From Candidatus Lambdaproteobacteria bacterium RIFOXYD2_FULL_50_16 (GTDB lineage Bacteria > SAR324 > XYD2-FULL-50-16): DNA of 41,934 nucleotides. Location: contig MFNE01000020.1 of assembly GCA_001783695.1 (NCBI GenBank), forward strand, positions 1-41,934, in the 5' to 3' direction. The position numbers and the translations under genes are program-made. Positions 17,003 through 25,856 of the stretch are shown here, one piece after another. The notes beneath the pieces were generated by a model. That model ran no database searches and was not told the origin of the DNA. It saw only the letters and a list, made by a program, of their open reading frames with translations. Every line of letters starts with the position of its first letter. The stretch's first letter is position 1.

Positions 17003-18760
17003 TTGGCCATTCCTTTACAGATTCTTACCGATAACCAAAGGTTTTGGTACGCCAGGCAAGTGGTTGGGGCCATCTTGGCAGATGGGGAAATTGCCTCTAG
17101 CGAGATTGAGTTTGTTAAGCAGGTCATGGCCGACCTAAAAAAGCCAGAGTACAAAAAAGAGCTTTTACAAATCCTTAGCACCAAACAATCGGTCCCCCCT
17201 CTCGCCCCTCCGCCGGGTATCGCCAAAACGGTCTTAGCGGCGATATACTTAGAATTGATTTTAATTGTTATTAGCGACCTAGATTTTGCCGAACCGGAAC
17301 AAGAGTTTTTAGAAAAAACGGCGGATTTGATCGGATTTTCAGGGGCTTATAAACGCAAGCTAATGCTCTGGCAAGCCCAAGGGTTGGCTTGGAAACAACA
17401 TCAACTCTCCTTTTTTCCTCCCGAATCAGGAGTGGCCTTAGGCGAGTTGCCAGTGGCGGCTTTAAACGATGCCCAGCGTTATTGGTGCGCCTCGGTTTTA
17501 CTTTCAGCGATTTTATTAGATTGGAACCTCGACGCCTTTGAAGTGGCGTTTTTAAAATCCGCTTTAGGTATAATTAGCAACAAAAAGGATCAAGCCAAGT
17601 TGATGGCTTATGTTAAAAATAAGTTGCAGCCTAAACTCACCGAGCCGCCAGGGGGCATGGCTCAAGACCATTTTGTGGCGATATTTTTTAATGTAATGTT
17701 GATCCTAAGTGCCGATGAAACCTTAGCGATACAAGAGCAGACCTTCTTAAAGCAATTATCCCAATTCTGTGAATTTTCGGACCAGCTTTTTAACGACCTT
17801 ATTGGCTGGTGTAGAATGGGGATTGAATGGAAAGGGCGCAAACAAGGATTAATTGCCCGAGTGGAGATGGTTAGCGAACGGGGAGCAGGTACCACAAAAG
17901 AGGAAGACGAAGCGCAAATGACGGACCGGTATTTGCGCTGCCTGGTTTGCGGCTGCGGGGAGGTGCATCACTTCCATTTAAAACTAAAAAACCGTAAGCC
18001 CATGGCCAATATCTTTGGCGCCGATGCCTATCCCAAGATCGAAGGCGAGCCCGCACCTTTGGATTACAATCGATTTAAACCCATGGTTTGCCCAAAGTGC
18101 CTCTTTGTTTCAATCTCCAAAAAACACTTCCAAGCATCTGGAGTGAAAGGGGAGTTTGATGGATTCAGCCCTGAATTTATAAATGACTGGAAATCGAACA
18201 GTGACAAACGGCGCGAAATTTTTGGTCGGATGATTGAGCAAATTGGACACGAAAAACCTAAAGACGAATACCTCGACCTCACCTACCGAACCGCGATTGC
18301 GGCCTTAGAACAAGCCCGCCCCAAGGTTGGGCAAGATGCCTGGGATTGGGAATTGGTGCAAGCTAGGCTGTCATTTGCTGAATTATTGATGAGTGCCGGA
18401 CGGGGCGAGCAGGCGGACATCGAGATGCAAGCAGCCATAACGCTGGCCCAAAATCTTTTTTCAAACAGCCGCCAGAATACCTTGATTTTACATTCAGCCA
18501 AGTTGTTACTGACCTGGGGTTTGTATTTGGAAAATTCGGAGCAAATCAACACCTTTTATAACTTTATTTTGGAGATGGCCGCTAAACCTTCCGAGTTGGA
18601 GGAAGGCGCTAAAAAGCTAGTGACCCGGCTGGCTCCGCAAGCGAAAAAGGCCTTTGAAGACCGCAACGACTATAAAAAGAAAAATTTGGTGGGCTATCAC
18701 TTGCCCATCACAGTGGCTGCGAAAAAAAAGGATAGTGCTAAGGCAGAGGCTTCGCCTTAG
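17003..18760 (+). CDS. TerB-like double domain protein with a zinc ribbon and helical C-terminus
   Basis: A 585-aa soluble protein starting at TTG 17003; the strong GAGGAG site 5 bp upstream decides this start. Residues about 8-135 and 150-290 are two similar helical units, each beginning with an N(D/A)(N/A)QR(F/Y)W motif followed by an AILADGEI- or AILLDWNL-type acidic segment, as in TerB/tellurite-resistance-like domains. Residues about 312-366 carry CLVCGCG and a distal CPKC, forming a four-Cys zinc ribbon reminiscent of DUF2225. The remaining 200 residues are helical and may be TPR-like. The last 20 residues are Lys- and Ala-rich. The function is unknown; a scaffold or stress-sensing role is only a guess. 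Confidence 0.72.
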   Translation: MAIPLQILTDNQRFWYARQVVGAILADGEIASSEIEFVKQVMADLKKPEYKKELLQILSTKQSVPPLAPPPGIAKTVLAAIYLELILIVISDLDFAEPEQEFLEKTADLIGFSGAYKRKLMLWQAQGLAWKQHQLSFFPPESGVALGELPVAALNDAQRYWCASVLLSAILLDWNLDAFEVAFLKSALGIISNKKDQAKLMAYVKNKLQPKLTEPPGGMAQDHFVAIFFNVMLILSADETLAIQEQTFLKQLSQFCEFSDQLFNDLIGWCRMGIEWKGRKQGLIARVEMVSERGAGTTKEEDEAQMTDRYLRCLVCGCGEVHHFHLKLKNRKPMANIFGADAYPKIEGEPAPLDYNRFKPMVCPKCLFVSISKKHFQASGVKGEFDGFSPEFINDWKSNSDKRREIFGRMIEQIGHEKPKDEYLDLTYRTAIAALEQARPKVGQDAWDWELVQARLSFAELLMSAGRGEQADIEMQAAITLAQNLFSNSRQNTLILHSAKLLLTWGLYLENSEQINTFYNFILEMAAKPSELEEGAKKLVTRLAPQAKKAFEDRNDYKKKNLVGYHLPITVAAKKKDSAKAEASP

Positions 18761-19230
18761 ACCTCCAAGTTGGGCAACTGGGCCTCTAGGCCCAAGGCCG
18801 CCATAATTTTTTTGATCTGCTCCACACGGAAGGGTTTGGTCATGTAAAATTCGGACCCTTCTCTTAGAAACTCCTTTATCACCCCTTGGTCCTTGATCCC
18901 AGACGCCATCACAATGGTGGTGGGGGCTTCGTTACTATCTAACCAAAAGGATTCATGGTCCTTAATCATTCGAAAAAGGTCCCGCCCATTTAGCTCGGGC
19001 ATCATAATATCTAAAAATAAGAGATGAAAGCGGTGGTTCGAAGCGAGTGCCGCCTTAAACATGGCAAAGGCGGTGTGTCCATTGGTGGTTTGCTCCACCT
19101 GGCCAAAAGGTGCAAGAATCTTGGCTAGTAGATAAAGATTGTTTGGGTCGTCATCGACCAGGAGTATTCTGGGTCGAAAGTAGGGCCGGGCGACCTGTGC
19201 TGGGGCGCTTTGTTTGGGGGGGTGGTACAA
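18757..19230 (-). CDS. Stand-alone response-regulator receiver protein
   Basis: A 157-aa protein with a single receiver (REC) domain. The acidic pocket is DDD at 26-28, the phospho-acceptor is Asp74 in FLDIMMP, and the conserved Lys132 lies in YMTKPF; there is no output domain. It starts at TTG 19230, directly after the TAG of the DUF3422 gene, with GAGGAA just ahead, so translation is coupled. It probably acts by protein contact, like CheY or Spo0F. The cognate kinase is not in the window. Its stop codon overlaps the convergent TerB-like gene's stop by 4 bp. Confidence 0.9.
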   Translation of the reverse strand: MYHPPKQSAPAQVARPYFRPRILLVDDDPNNLYLLAKILAPFGQVEQTTNGHTAFAMFKAALASNHRFHLLFLDIMMPELNGRDLFRMIKDHESFWLDSNEAPTTIVMASGIKDQGVIKEFLREGSEFYMTKPFRVEQIKKIMAALGLEAQLPNLEV

Positions 19231-20517
19231 CTATTCCTCTTTTTTAAGTACGTGTTCCTTGATTTTATGGATCGAAAGCCAGACGGTGCCTACCACTACT
19301 GGCACTGCGATTCCGGTGGCTAGGTCTTTATCAAAGTGTAGTCCCATATGGGTGAGCCCGCCAAAAATCAGTTTGAGTAGGCTAACCGTATAATAGCTAA
19401 TCGCCGCGATAGACAGCCCTTCGACCGCTTCTTGTAACCTTAATTGCAAATGACTGCGTTTTTCCATCGAGGACAGTAGCGATTGGTTTTGCTCTTCAAT
19501 GGCTAGATTGATATTGGTTTGTAGCAATTCTCGGGCGTGGGCGATGCGAGTATTGAGGTCATTGATCCTTTGTCTGGTATGGCGCAGGGTGCGTCTGCTG
19601 GGCTCGATTCGCCGGTTTAAAAAATCCCCAAAGGTCATTATCCCTGGGAGTTTGACCTCTTTTAATTCGTTGATTCGTTCAGAGGCCAATTCGAAATAGG
19701 CGTGAGAAGCACTAAAACGATAGTCGTAGGCCCGCATCAACTCTAGGTCGGCGGCTACAGCCGAAAGCTTGAGTAACAAGCCTTTCTGGTCTTCTATAGT
19801 ATGGATGCGTTGAATGTGATCCGAAATCAACAACATCGAATATTCCATCTTATCTAATTTAGGCCCCATGTTTTTGACCAGAGGACCCGCCAATTGCGCC
19901 ATAATCCGGTAGGTTTCTAATTCGATTAAACGCTGAGTTAGGCGCCCTGTCTGCGCTGGGCCGAGGGTTTTGTTTTGTACCAAATAGCGGCAAAACCCAT
20001 CGTCTTTTAGGCGAAAGTCGCTCCAGATAAGGGCTCCATCCTCGCGGGCAGAACTACCCATCCAAGGCTCTTCGAACACTTGGCCTAGCCGCTCTGGCGT
20101 GGTGGTTTGGTTTTTTTGGTAGGGTTCAATTAACAGGTGCATCCCTGTCACCATCTCCCCCCCAAGACTATTTAGCCAACCCTCCGGCAAAAATTCTAAA
20201 GCACTTTGCTCAAATCCGTGATCTGGATCAGGCAGGATAAAACAATAGGTAGAAAACTCAAAATGCCGTTGCCAAGAAAAAATAAATCTTCCTAATTGCG
20301 CTTGATAGCGGCGGCTGTTTTCGTCCGGTTGCGGCCCTTCTAGGGCGTCAGCTAGCTGGATAATCTGGGCTAACTCGTCACTGGCTTTAAGGCGGGCTTG
20401 AAGTAGCGTAAAATGGGTTACCAGTGCCGGGGAGCTTAAAACGGGAAACGGCCTTGAATGGGCCTCTTGGTATAGGGCTTCTCGCCAAGGGTGGGGCTGG
20501 GGATGGTTTGGACTCAT
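19231..20517 (-). CDS. DUF3422-family membrane protein
   Basis: A 428-aa protein with the DUF3422 hallmark near its start (HPWREALYQEAHSRPFPVLSSP). It has a long soluble region with helices around 220-330, a coiled coil at about 310-350 and two TM helices near the C-terminus (about 360-380 and 395-415). It has no signal peptide, so the bulk is predicted to be cytoplasmic. The family is widespread in proteobacteria and uncharacterised. Here it forms a translationally coupled pair with the receiver protein downstream, which suggests that phospho-signalling acts on, or through, this protein. Confidence 0.82.
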   Translation of the reverse strand: MSPNHPQPHPWREALYQEAHSRPFPVLSSPALVTHFTLLQARLKASDELAQIIQLADALEGPQPDENSRRYQAQLGRFIFSWQRHFEFSTYCFILPDPDHGFEQSALEFLPEGWLNSLGGEMVTGMHLLIEPYQKNQTTTPERLGQVFEEPWMGSSAREDGALIWSDFRLKDDGFCRYLVQNKTLGPAQTGRLTQRLIELETYRIMAQLAGPLVKNMGPKLDKMEYSMLLISDHIQRIHTIEDQKGLLLKLSAVAADLELMRAYDYRFSASHAYFELASERINELKEVKLPGIMTFGDFLNRRIEPSRRTLRHTRQRINDLNTRIAHARELLQTNINLAIEEQNQSLLSSMEKRSHLQLRLQEAVEGLSIAAISYYTVSLLKLIFGGLTHMGLHFDKDLATGIAVPVVVGTVWLSIHKIKEHVLKKEE

Positions 20518-20681
20518 TTTTTTTCCTGGTGGTTTTGATTAAGCATAATCTGGGTGTGCCAGTTCGTAAAGTGCTAGCAAATTCGTAAAGGGACTTTACA
20601 ACCTTGGGCCAATCCCTTAAGATGCCGCTTTGCCGTCAGGGCGTATTCCCCGCCCCGCTTGGGTCTTTTACCCAATTTTAT

Positions 20682-20758
20682 GCACCCGTAGCTCAGCTGG
20701 ATAGAGCGTCGGCTTGCGGAGCCGAAGGCCAGAGGTTCGAACCCTCTCGGGTGTACCA
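20682..20758 (+). tRNA. tRNA-Arg (anticodon GCG)
   Basis: A 77-nt cloverleaf with encoded CCA. The acceptor is GCACCCG/CGGGTGT, the D-arm is GCTCAGCTGGATAGAGC, and the anticodon stem is TCGGC/GCCGA with loop TTGCGGA, giving GCG (reads CGC/CGU). Most bacteria instead use an ACG anticodon edited to inosine here. The discriminator is A. Confidence 0.93.
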
Positions 20759-20788
20759 GATTAAGGTCCCATTCAAAGACGGCCCTAA

Positions 20789-20878
20789 GGAGAGATGTCC
20801 GAGTGGTCGAAGGAGCACGCCTGGAAAGCGTGTATAGGGGTAACTTTATCGAGGGTTCGAATCCCTCTCTCTCCGCCA
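20789..20878 (+). tRNA. tRNA-Ser (anticodon GGA)
   Basis: A 90-nt class II tRNA with encoded CCA. The acceptor is GGAGAGA/TCTCTCC, the anticodon loop CTGGAAA on a CACGC/GCGTG stem gives GGA (reads UCC/UCU), and it has a long variable arm and a GAGGGTTCGAATCCCTC T-arm. It follows tRNA-Arg by 30 bp, and the pair is probably co-transcribed. Confidence 0.95.
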
Positions 20879-20898
20879 GATTAAAATAGGCAAAGGCC

Positions 20899-21270
20899 AT
20901 GAGCTCCAACGCAATCAGCTGGTTTGAGATCTATGTAGAGGACATGGCCCGCGCCAAGGCCTTTTACGAAGGCGTGTTTCAGGTGACCCTGAGTCAGATA
21001 CCTGCCCCTAATACGGAAATGTGGGCCTTTGAAGGCAACCCTGATGTTTACGGTGCCCATGGGGCGCTGGTTAAAATGCCCGGCTTTGAGGTTGGCAAAA
21101 ACAGCGTTTTGGTTTATTTTGCCTGCGAAGATTGCGCGGTGACCCAGGCCCGTGTCGCCCAGTTTGGTGGTCAAATTAAGGGTAATAAAAGGTCTATCGG
21201 TGAGCATGGATTTATTTCTTTGGTGTTTGATCCCGAAGGCAATCTGATTGGGCTCCATTCTTTTAAGTAG
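20899..21270 (+). CDS. VOC (glyoxalase/bleomycin-resistance-like) family protein
   Basis: A 123-aa protein with the vicinal-oxygen-chelate beta-alpha-beta-beta-beta pattern. The N-terminal unit starts [22 protein letters not shown]; the C-terminal unit ends [17 protein letters not shown], with the D-P-(E/D)-GN motif of glyoxalase-like proteins. It is a single-module protein, so it likely dimerises to form metal sites. The substrate is unknown. It sits 20 bp after tRNA-Ser and just ahead of the SRP RNA, an unusual position for such a gene. Confidence 0.88.
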   Translation: MSSNAISWFEIYVEDMARAKAFYEGVFQVTLSQIPAPNTEMWAFEGNPDVYGAHGALVKMPGFEVGKNSVLVYFACEDCAVTQARVAQFGGQIKGNKRSIGEHGFISLVFDPEGNLIGLHSFK

Positions 21271-21358
21271 TGGTTTAGACTTTAAGAACAAAACTTAAAC
21301 CGGTGGATTTTATCTCCCTAGTTTAGGACAATGTAGGGAAAACATCCCTTTCCCAGTT

Positions 21359-21447
21359 GGGGTGATCCGCGCAATTGGAGGTGGTGAACCGTGTCAGGTC
21401 CGAAAGGAAGCAGCACTAAGTCGCCAAAGATGTGCGCGGATCACTTT
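21359..21447 (+). ncRNA. ffs: Signal recognition particle RNA, small (4.5S-type)
   Basis: About 89 nt. Long terminal pairing of GGTGATCCGCGC with GCGCGGATCACT encloses the conserved domain IV core GTCAGGTCCGAAAGGAAGCAGC, the Ffh-binding site. The apical tetraloop is GAAA where E. coli has GGAA; both fit the GNRA type. The gene lies directly upstream of dnaX, a common bacterial arrangement. Confidence 0.93.
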
Positions 21448-21470
21448 AGCCTCATGAACCAAAGGCGCTG

Positions 21471-23768
21471 ATGTCTTACGTCGTCCTTGCCAGAAAGCTC
21501 AGGCCCCAACGCTTCCAAGATCTGGTAGGTCAGGAGGCAATCCACCAAACCTTAATCAACGCCATTAAGACCAACCGGGTCGCCCACGCCTTTTTGTTTA
21601 CCGGGCCTCGGGGCACCGGCAAGACCAGTTGCGCTCGTATCCTCACCAAAGCCTTAAACTGCGCCCACCCCATCGAATTCGAGCCTTGTAACACTTGTGA
21701 ATCCTGCCTTGAGATTGGCCAGGGGATCAGTGCGGACGTGATGGAAATCGACGCCGCTAGTAATCGGGGGATCGAGCATATTCGTGAGCTTCGGGAGTCG
21801 GTCAAGTTTTCCCCGTCCAAAGGGAATTACAAGACCTACATCATCGACGAGGTGCATATGTTGACCACCGAGTCGTTTAACGCCCTGCTCAAAACCCTAG
21901 AAGAGCCGCCCTCGCACGTTAAATTTATTCTTGCCACCACTGACCCCCACAAGATTCCGACCACTGTTATCTCCCGCTGCCAGCGTTTTGACTTTAGTTT
22001 TATCCCAATTAACAAAATAGCTGGGTATCTAAACGAGGTTGCGCAATTAGAAGGCATTGGGATCAGCGAGAAAAGCCTTAATTTGATCGCCCGCGCCTCG
22101 GTGGGTGGGATGCGGGACGCCCTGACCCAGTTAGATATGTTGGTCAGTTTTTCAGGAAATCAGATTGGCGATGAAGCGGTGATCAACCTTTTGGGGCTTG
22201 GGGGCGCAGAAGACCTAGACCGGCTTTTAGAGGCCCTTTGCAGCCGGGATTTATCTTCTGCTTTAGCGTGTTTTGATCGACAGATGAAACGAGGGCGGAG
22301 CTTAGATAAGTTTTTAACCGAGTTGATGACCGCCATTAAAGACTTGAGCTTGGTCAAGGAACTGCCCGCCGAAAAACTGGGCTGGCGCGAATTTTTGCCT
22401 GAACAACTAATTTTATACAAACGGTTGGCCGCCAAGGTGACCGGGCCGCAGTTGCAGCAGATGTTTGGGATTTTACTAGAAATCGAAACCCAAACCAAAC
22501 GCAGCGCCCAATCGCGGCTTTGTTTAGAGATGGGGTTGGTTAAGCTTTGCGGACTAGAGCAGATTCGGGGGATCGGTGAGATTTTAGGGTTACTCAAGGG
22601 CGCCAAAGCTAATCCCCAGCCCTTTATAGTGGCCCCCGCTCTGGGCGAGCCCAAAGTACGGGTGCAAGAGGAAACTCAAGCTAGCGAAGAGGTGGCCCCG
22701 ATCCCCCCTGCCCCCGAACCTTTGGCGCAGGTTTTACCAGAAGCAGCTCCAGTCCCGCCGGTTAGTTTAACACTTCCAGAACCCTTGGTTGAAACCAGGG
22801 CCCAGTTCGAGCCCCCTGCCTTGGAGGAAGCACCAGCCCAGATTGAAACACCGGTCTTGGTGGATTCTGCCAGCTTGGCCCCCAAGCTGGCAGAGCCAAT
22901 CGCCGCCCCAGCGATTGCGCCCTATGCAGCCTACCAAAGAGAGCAAGAAGCCGACGAACCTCCGTTAGAAGAGCCCCCCGACTGGCTTGATGAAACTGCT
23001 GTTGAGGACGAATCCGAAGAATCAGGGCTGGTTTCTTATGAAGAACCTGAAGAACCGGAACCAGTCCCCCTCGAACCATCCCCTTTAACGCCGCCAACCC
23101 CAAGCTTTAGCTCGGTTCTGGTGGAAGAAGAACCGGAATCGGGGATTGAGCCCCCACCCATCCAGATTCCCTTGGCGCCCCCCAACTTTGTAGCCCAGGA
23201 ACCTTGGGAGCTGGAGGAGGATTATGACCCCAGCCCTGAAGAGATGGGACAGGAGGTATATGATCTGGAGCACAGCCCCGAATCCCTAGCCCATGACACT
23301 GCTGCTAGCCCCCACGGGCTGCCTGTTCATCGGCCAGCGACCAACCTTTGGGGCGAGGTTGCGTCTGTGCCTTTGCCCCCTGCTGACCGGGGCTGGGCTG
23401 GGTTTGTCAGTCGCTTTGCCCAAGAATCGTCAGAGGCTTTGCTAGGCGTGATTAAAACCTCGGTTCCCTTGGAGTTTGGCGAGGAGGGAATCCTTCTTGG
23501 TTGCCAAAACCCGGCCATCTGGGACCCGAGCAAAAGGGAACGATTAGAAGAGTTTGCGGCCCGCTGGTTTGGTAAGCCGGTCAGCTTTAAGGTCATTGGC
23601 CACCAGGGTCACCAAGACAGTTTGCGGGTTCAGGAATTGGAAGTCCGCAAAGAGGAAGAATTAGCGAAGGAAGGTCGAGCCCGACTTGATCCCCGAGTCC
23701 AGGCGGTGCAATTAACCTTCCCAGATGCGGTTATCGAAAAAGTTCAAACTAAACCAAAGGAGAACTGA
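21471..23768 (+). CDS. dnaX: DNA polymerase III subunit gamma/tau
   Basis: A 765-aa clamp-loader ATPase. Walker A is GPRGTGKT at 45-52, four zinc Cys are at 64, 73, 76 and 79, Walker B is IIDEVHML near 125, and the sensor/arginine-finger SRC motif is near 168. Residues about 400-640 are a very long Pro/Glu/Ala-rich linker, followed by a folded C-terminal tail (about 640-765) that would carry the tau-specific contacts to the polymerase and helicase. I saw no obvious slippery sequence producing a gamma form. It is followed by ybaB and recR with start-stop overlaps, the classic dnaX-ybaB-recR operon. Confidence 0.97.
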   Translation: MSYVVLARKLRPQRFQDLVGQEAIHQTLINAIKTNRVAHAFLFTGPRGTGKTSCARILTKALNCAHPIEFEPCNTCESCLEIGQGISADVMEIDAASNRGIEHIRELRESVKFSPSKGNYKTYIIDEVHMLTTESFNALLKTLEEPPSHVKFILATTDPHKIPTTVISRCQRFDFSFIPINKIAGYLNEVAQLEGIGISEKSLNLIARASVGGMRDALTQLDMLVSFSGNQIGDEAVINLLGLGGAEDLDRLLEALCSRDLSSALACFDRQMKRGRSLDKFLTELMTAIKDLSLVKELPAEKLGWREFLPEQLILYKRLAAKVTGPQLQQMFGILLEIETQTKRSAQSRLCLEMGLVKLCGLEQIRGIGEILGLLKGAKANPQPFIVAPALGEPKVRVQEETQASEEVAPIPPAPEPLAQVLPEAAPVPPVSLTLPEPLVETRAQFEPPALEEAPAQIETPVLVDSASLAPKLAEPIAAPAIAPYAAYQREQEADEPPLEEPPDWLDETAVEDESEESGLVSYEEPEEPEPVPLEPSPLTPPTPSFSSVLVEEEPESGIEPPPIQIPLAPPNFVAQEPWELEEDYDPSPEEMGQEVYDLEHSPESLAHDTAASPHGLPVHRPATNLWGEVASVPLPPADRGWAGFVSRFAQESSEALLGVIKTSVPLEFGEEGILLGCQNPAIWDPSKRERLEEFAARWFGKPVSFKVIGHQGHQDSLRVQELEVRKEEELAKEGRARLDPRVQAVQLTFPDAVIEKVQTKPKEN

Positions 23769-24112
23769 TGTTTCAAGGGCTTGATCTAAACGACTTAATG
23801 AATAAAGCCAAGGACCTGCAAAAACAATTGCAGGAAAAAAAGAACCAGTCTGCTAAAGAATTGTTTGAAGCATCCGTGGGCGGAGGGATGATTCGGGTAA
23901 AAATGAACGGTAATTTTGAATTGGTTTCTTTAGAAATCAACAACGAAATTTTAGCGGACAAAGCCATTTTAGAAGACCTGATGAAGGCCGCCCTAAACGA
24001 GGTTTTAAGGAAGGTTAAAGAAAGTCAGTCCGGGGGCATAAATATCAACGATATTATGGCCGGGTTTGACTTAAGCAAACTTGGGGGCTTCACTGGTGGT
24101 GATAAAAAATAA
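23768..24112 (+). CDS. ybaB: YbaB/EbfC-family nucleoid-associated protein
   Basis: A 114-aa small basic/acidic DNA-binding protein. It has the N-terminal helix with repeated QKQLQEKK, the central GGGMIRVKMNGNFELVSLEIN sheet, and a Gly-rich C-terminal tail. Its start overlaps the dnaX stop (TGATG), and the recR start overlaps its stop (TAATG). The location between dnaX and recR is diagnostic. Confidence 0.95.
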   Translation: MFQGLDLNDLMNKAKDLQKQLQEKKNQSAKELFEASVGGGMIRVKMNGNFELVSLEINNEILADKAILEDLMKAALNEVLRKVKESQSGGININDIMAGFDLSKLGGFTGGDKK

Positions 24113-24711
24113 TGTTGCCCCCTAGCCTTCTTAAACTGATCGAGGAGTTGGCCAAGCTGCCCTCTGTGGGCCAGAAATCAGCCCGCCGATTGGCCTTTTA
24201 TCTGGTCAGCCAACCTAACGACCAACCCTTGGCCCTGGCTCGGGCCTTAGAAGAGGCCGCCCACAACTTAGGCCAATGCGAGTGTTGTTTTGGCCTTTCC
24301 CAGGGGCCAGTTTGCGAGCTTTGCCAAGACCCCCGGCGCAATCAGGAACAAATGTGCGTTGTGGAAGAGGGGCGAAATGTATTTTCGATTGAAGCGAGTC
24401 ATGTTTTTCAGGGTTTATACCATGTTTTAGGGGGAAGCATTTCGCCCCTATCGGGGATCTATCCAGAAGACTTAAAAATTGCAGAATTAGAACGGCGGGT
24501 TTTGGAGCTAGGAATCAAGGAAATTATTATTGCTACCAACCCTGATTTAGAAGGGGAAGCCACCGCCCACTACCTAACCGATTTGTTTAAACAAAGTCCG
24601 GTTAAGGTCAGCCGGATCGCCCGCGGGATGCCTTCTGGAGGGGATTTAGAATTCACCGATGCCGCCACACTGGCCCGGGCTTTTGAAGGGAGACAGCCCT
24701 TTGACCCCTAG
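24112..24711 (+). CDS. recR: Recombination mediator RecR
   Basis: A 199-aa protein of full family length. It has an HhH-type N-terminus (KLPSVGQKSARRLAF), a zinc finger with Cys56/59 and Cys68/71, then a Toprim domain (CVVEEGRNVFSIEAS, later IIIATNPDLEGEATA). It loads RecA at gaps with RecFO. It is translationally coupled to ybaB upstream and is the last gene of the dnaX operon. Confidence 0.97.
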   Translation: MLPPSLLKLIEELAKLPSVGQKSARRLAFYLVSQPNDQPLALARALEEAAHNLGQCECCFGLSQGPVCELCQDPRRNQEQMCVVEEGRNVFSIEASHVFQGLYHVLGGSISPLSGIYPEDLKIAELERRVLELGIKEIIIATNPDLEGEATAHYLTDLFKQSPVKVSRIARGMPSGGDLEFTDAATLARAFEGRQPFDP

Positions 24712-24799
24712 GGGGGCATATATCTTGAATTGATCTGGGATTAGAGGGAACCCTCTGGAGAAAAGCCTACGTGCGGAAAACCCGAACTACCCAGTGCTC

Positions 24800-25099
24800 A
24801 TGAATAACAAATACTTAACTTTAGTAACAGCGGTTTCCCTGTTACTTGCAGGCCTGTCTGCCCATGGGGAGGCCATTAACGATTCGGTCCGGGGTATCCC
24901 TAAACCCAAGATTTGCCTAGAAAGCAATATCCGCTGTATCCTCAAACAACAGGGTGACACGATTTATTGGTGCCTTAAATCGAGTATTCAGCGCAATCTC
25001 GATACGGAGCACAACGCCCACCCCATTACCAAGAGCCTTAAAGGCAATATGGGGAACTGTGCAAAGATTGTCCCGGTTAACGACTATCCCACCGAATAA
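24800..25099 (+). CDS. Small secreted cysteine-containing protein, unknown function
   Basis: A 99-aa protein from ATG 24800; an in-frame GTG sits 6 bp upstream. The signal peptide is MNNKYLTLVTAVSLLLAGLSA with cleavage near 22-24. The mature 75 residues contain four Cys (ICLES, RCILK, WCLKS, NCAKI), consistent with two disulfides, and no recognisable domain. It is preceded by a short perfect inverted repeat (AGAGG/CCTCT near 24743) and followed at once by a strong bidirectional hairpin. It is a plausible real gene given its signal peptide and terminator. Confidence 0.65.
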   Translation: MNNKYLTLVTAVSLLLAGLSAHGEAINDSVRGIPKPKICLESNIRCILKQQGDTIYWCLKSSIQRNLDTEHNAHPITKSLKGNMGNCAKIVPVNDYPTE

Positions 25100-25126
25100 C
25101 CTTGGGGGCGCCTTGCGCCCCCAAGG
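25100..25126. terminator. Bidirectional hairpin between convergent genes
   Basis: A perfect 11-bp stem, CCTTGGGGGCG/CGCCCCCAAGG, with a CCTTG loop fills exactly the gap between the two stop codons at 25099 and 25127. It carries no long T tract on either strand, but its position and strength suggest a shared terminator. Confidence 0.75.
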
Positions 25127-25852
25127 TTAGGCTTGATATTTCTCGATCAGCCCAATCATCTCTTTGACTGCCTGGGCGACACCCACATAAAAAGCGCGGG
25201 CCATAATACTGTGACCGATGTTGAGTTCGGCCAAACCTACCAGTGCGGCAATTGGGCCAATGTTAAAGTAAGTAAGTCCGTGTCCGGCATTGATCCCGAG
25301 CCCCATAGACCCCCCCAATTTAGCACCCTTTACCAAACGCGCCAGTTCTTTAGCCTGAGCTGCCGCATTTTTAGCGTTGGCATATTCACCTGTGTGCATT
25401 TCGATGTCATCGGCTCCTAAATCTCGGGCGCAAGCGATCTGTTCAGGGGCGGGGTCAATAAATAGGCTTACCCTTATTCCTGCCGCCTTTAATTCTTTGA
25501 TTTTAGGTCCTAAAGTAGTCTTATTTCCTACCAAATCGAGGCCCCCCTCGGTGGTGACCTCTTGGCGTTTTTCGGGAACCAAGGTGCAGAGGTCGGGCCT
25601 TTGTTTAAGGGCAATCCCCACCATCTCGTCGGTCGCCCCCATTTCTAAGTTGAGCCGGGTTTGCACCATCTCGCGTAATAACCGAATATCTCGGTCTTGA
25701 ATATGCCTACGATCTTCACGCAGATGGGCGGTGATTCCGGCGGCTCCGGCCTGTTCCGCGATTAGGGCGGCGTAAACCGGGTCTGGTTCGCTGGTTTTGC
25801 GGGCTTCTCTAAGCGTGGCAACATGATCCACATTAACATGCAGTTTTACCAA
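25127..25852 (-). CDS. pdxJ: Pyridoxine 5'-phosphate synthase
   Basis: A 241-aa TIM-barrel enzyme that condenses 1-deoxyxylulose 5-phosphate with 3-amino-1-hydroxyacetone phosphate to pyridoxine 5'-phosphate in DXP-dependent B6 synthesis. Family motifs are present: [15 protein letters not shown] at the N-terminus (His for phosphate/substrate binding), [23 protein letters not shown], and the C-terminal [10 protein letters not shown] and [11 protein letters not shown]. Full length. It is the last gene of ftsH-folP-cdaA-ybbR-pdxJ, 4 bp after ybbR, with no glmM between. Confidence 0.97.
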   Translation of the reverse strand: MVKLHVNVDHVATLREARKTSEPDPVYAALIAEQAGAAGITAHLREDRRHIQDRDIRLLREMVQTRLNLEMGATDEMVGIALKQRPDLCTLVPEKRQEVTTEGGLDLVGNKTTLGPKIKELKAAGIRVSLFIDPAPEQIACARDLGADDIEMHTGEYANAKNAAAQAKELARLVKGAKLGGSMGLGINAGHGLTYFNIGPIAALVGLAELNIGHSIMARAFYVGVAQAVKEMIGLIEKYQA

Positions 25853-25856
25853 AGGA

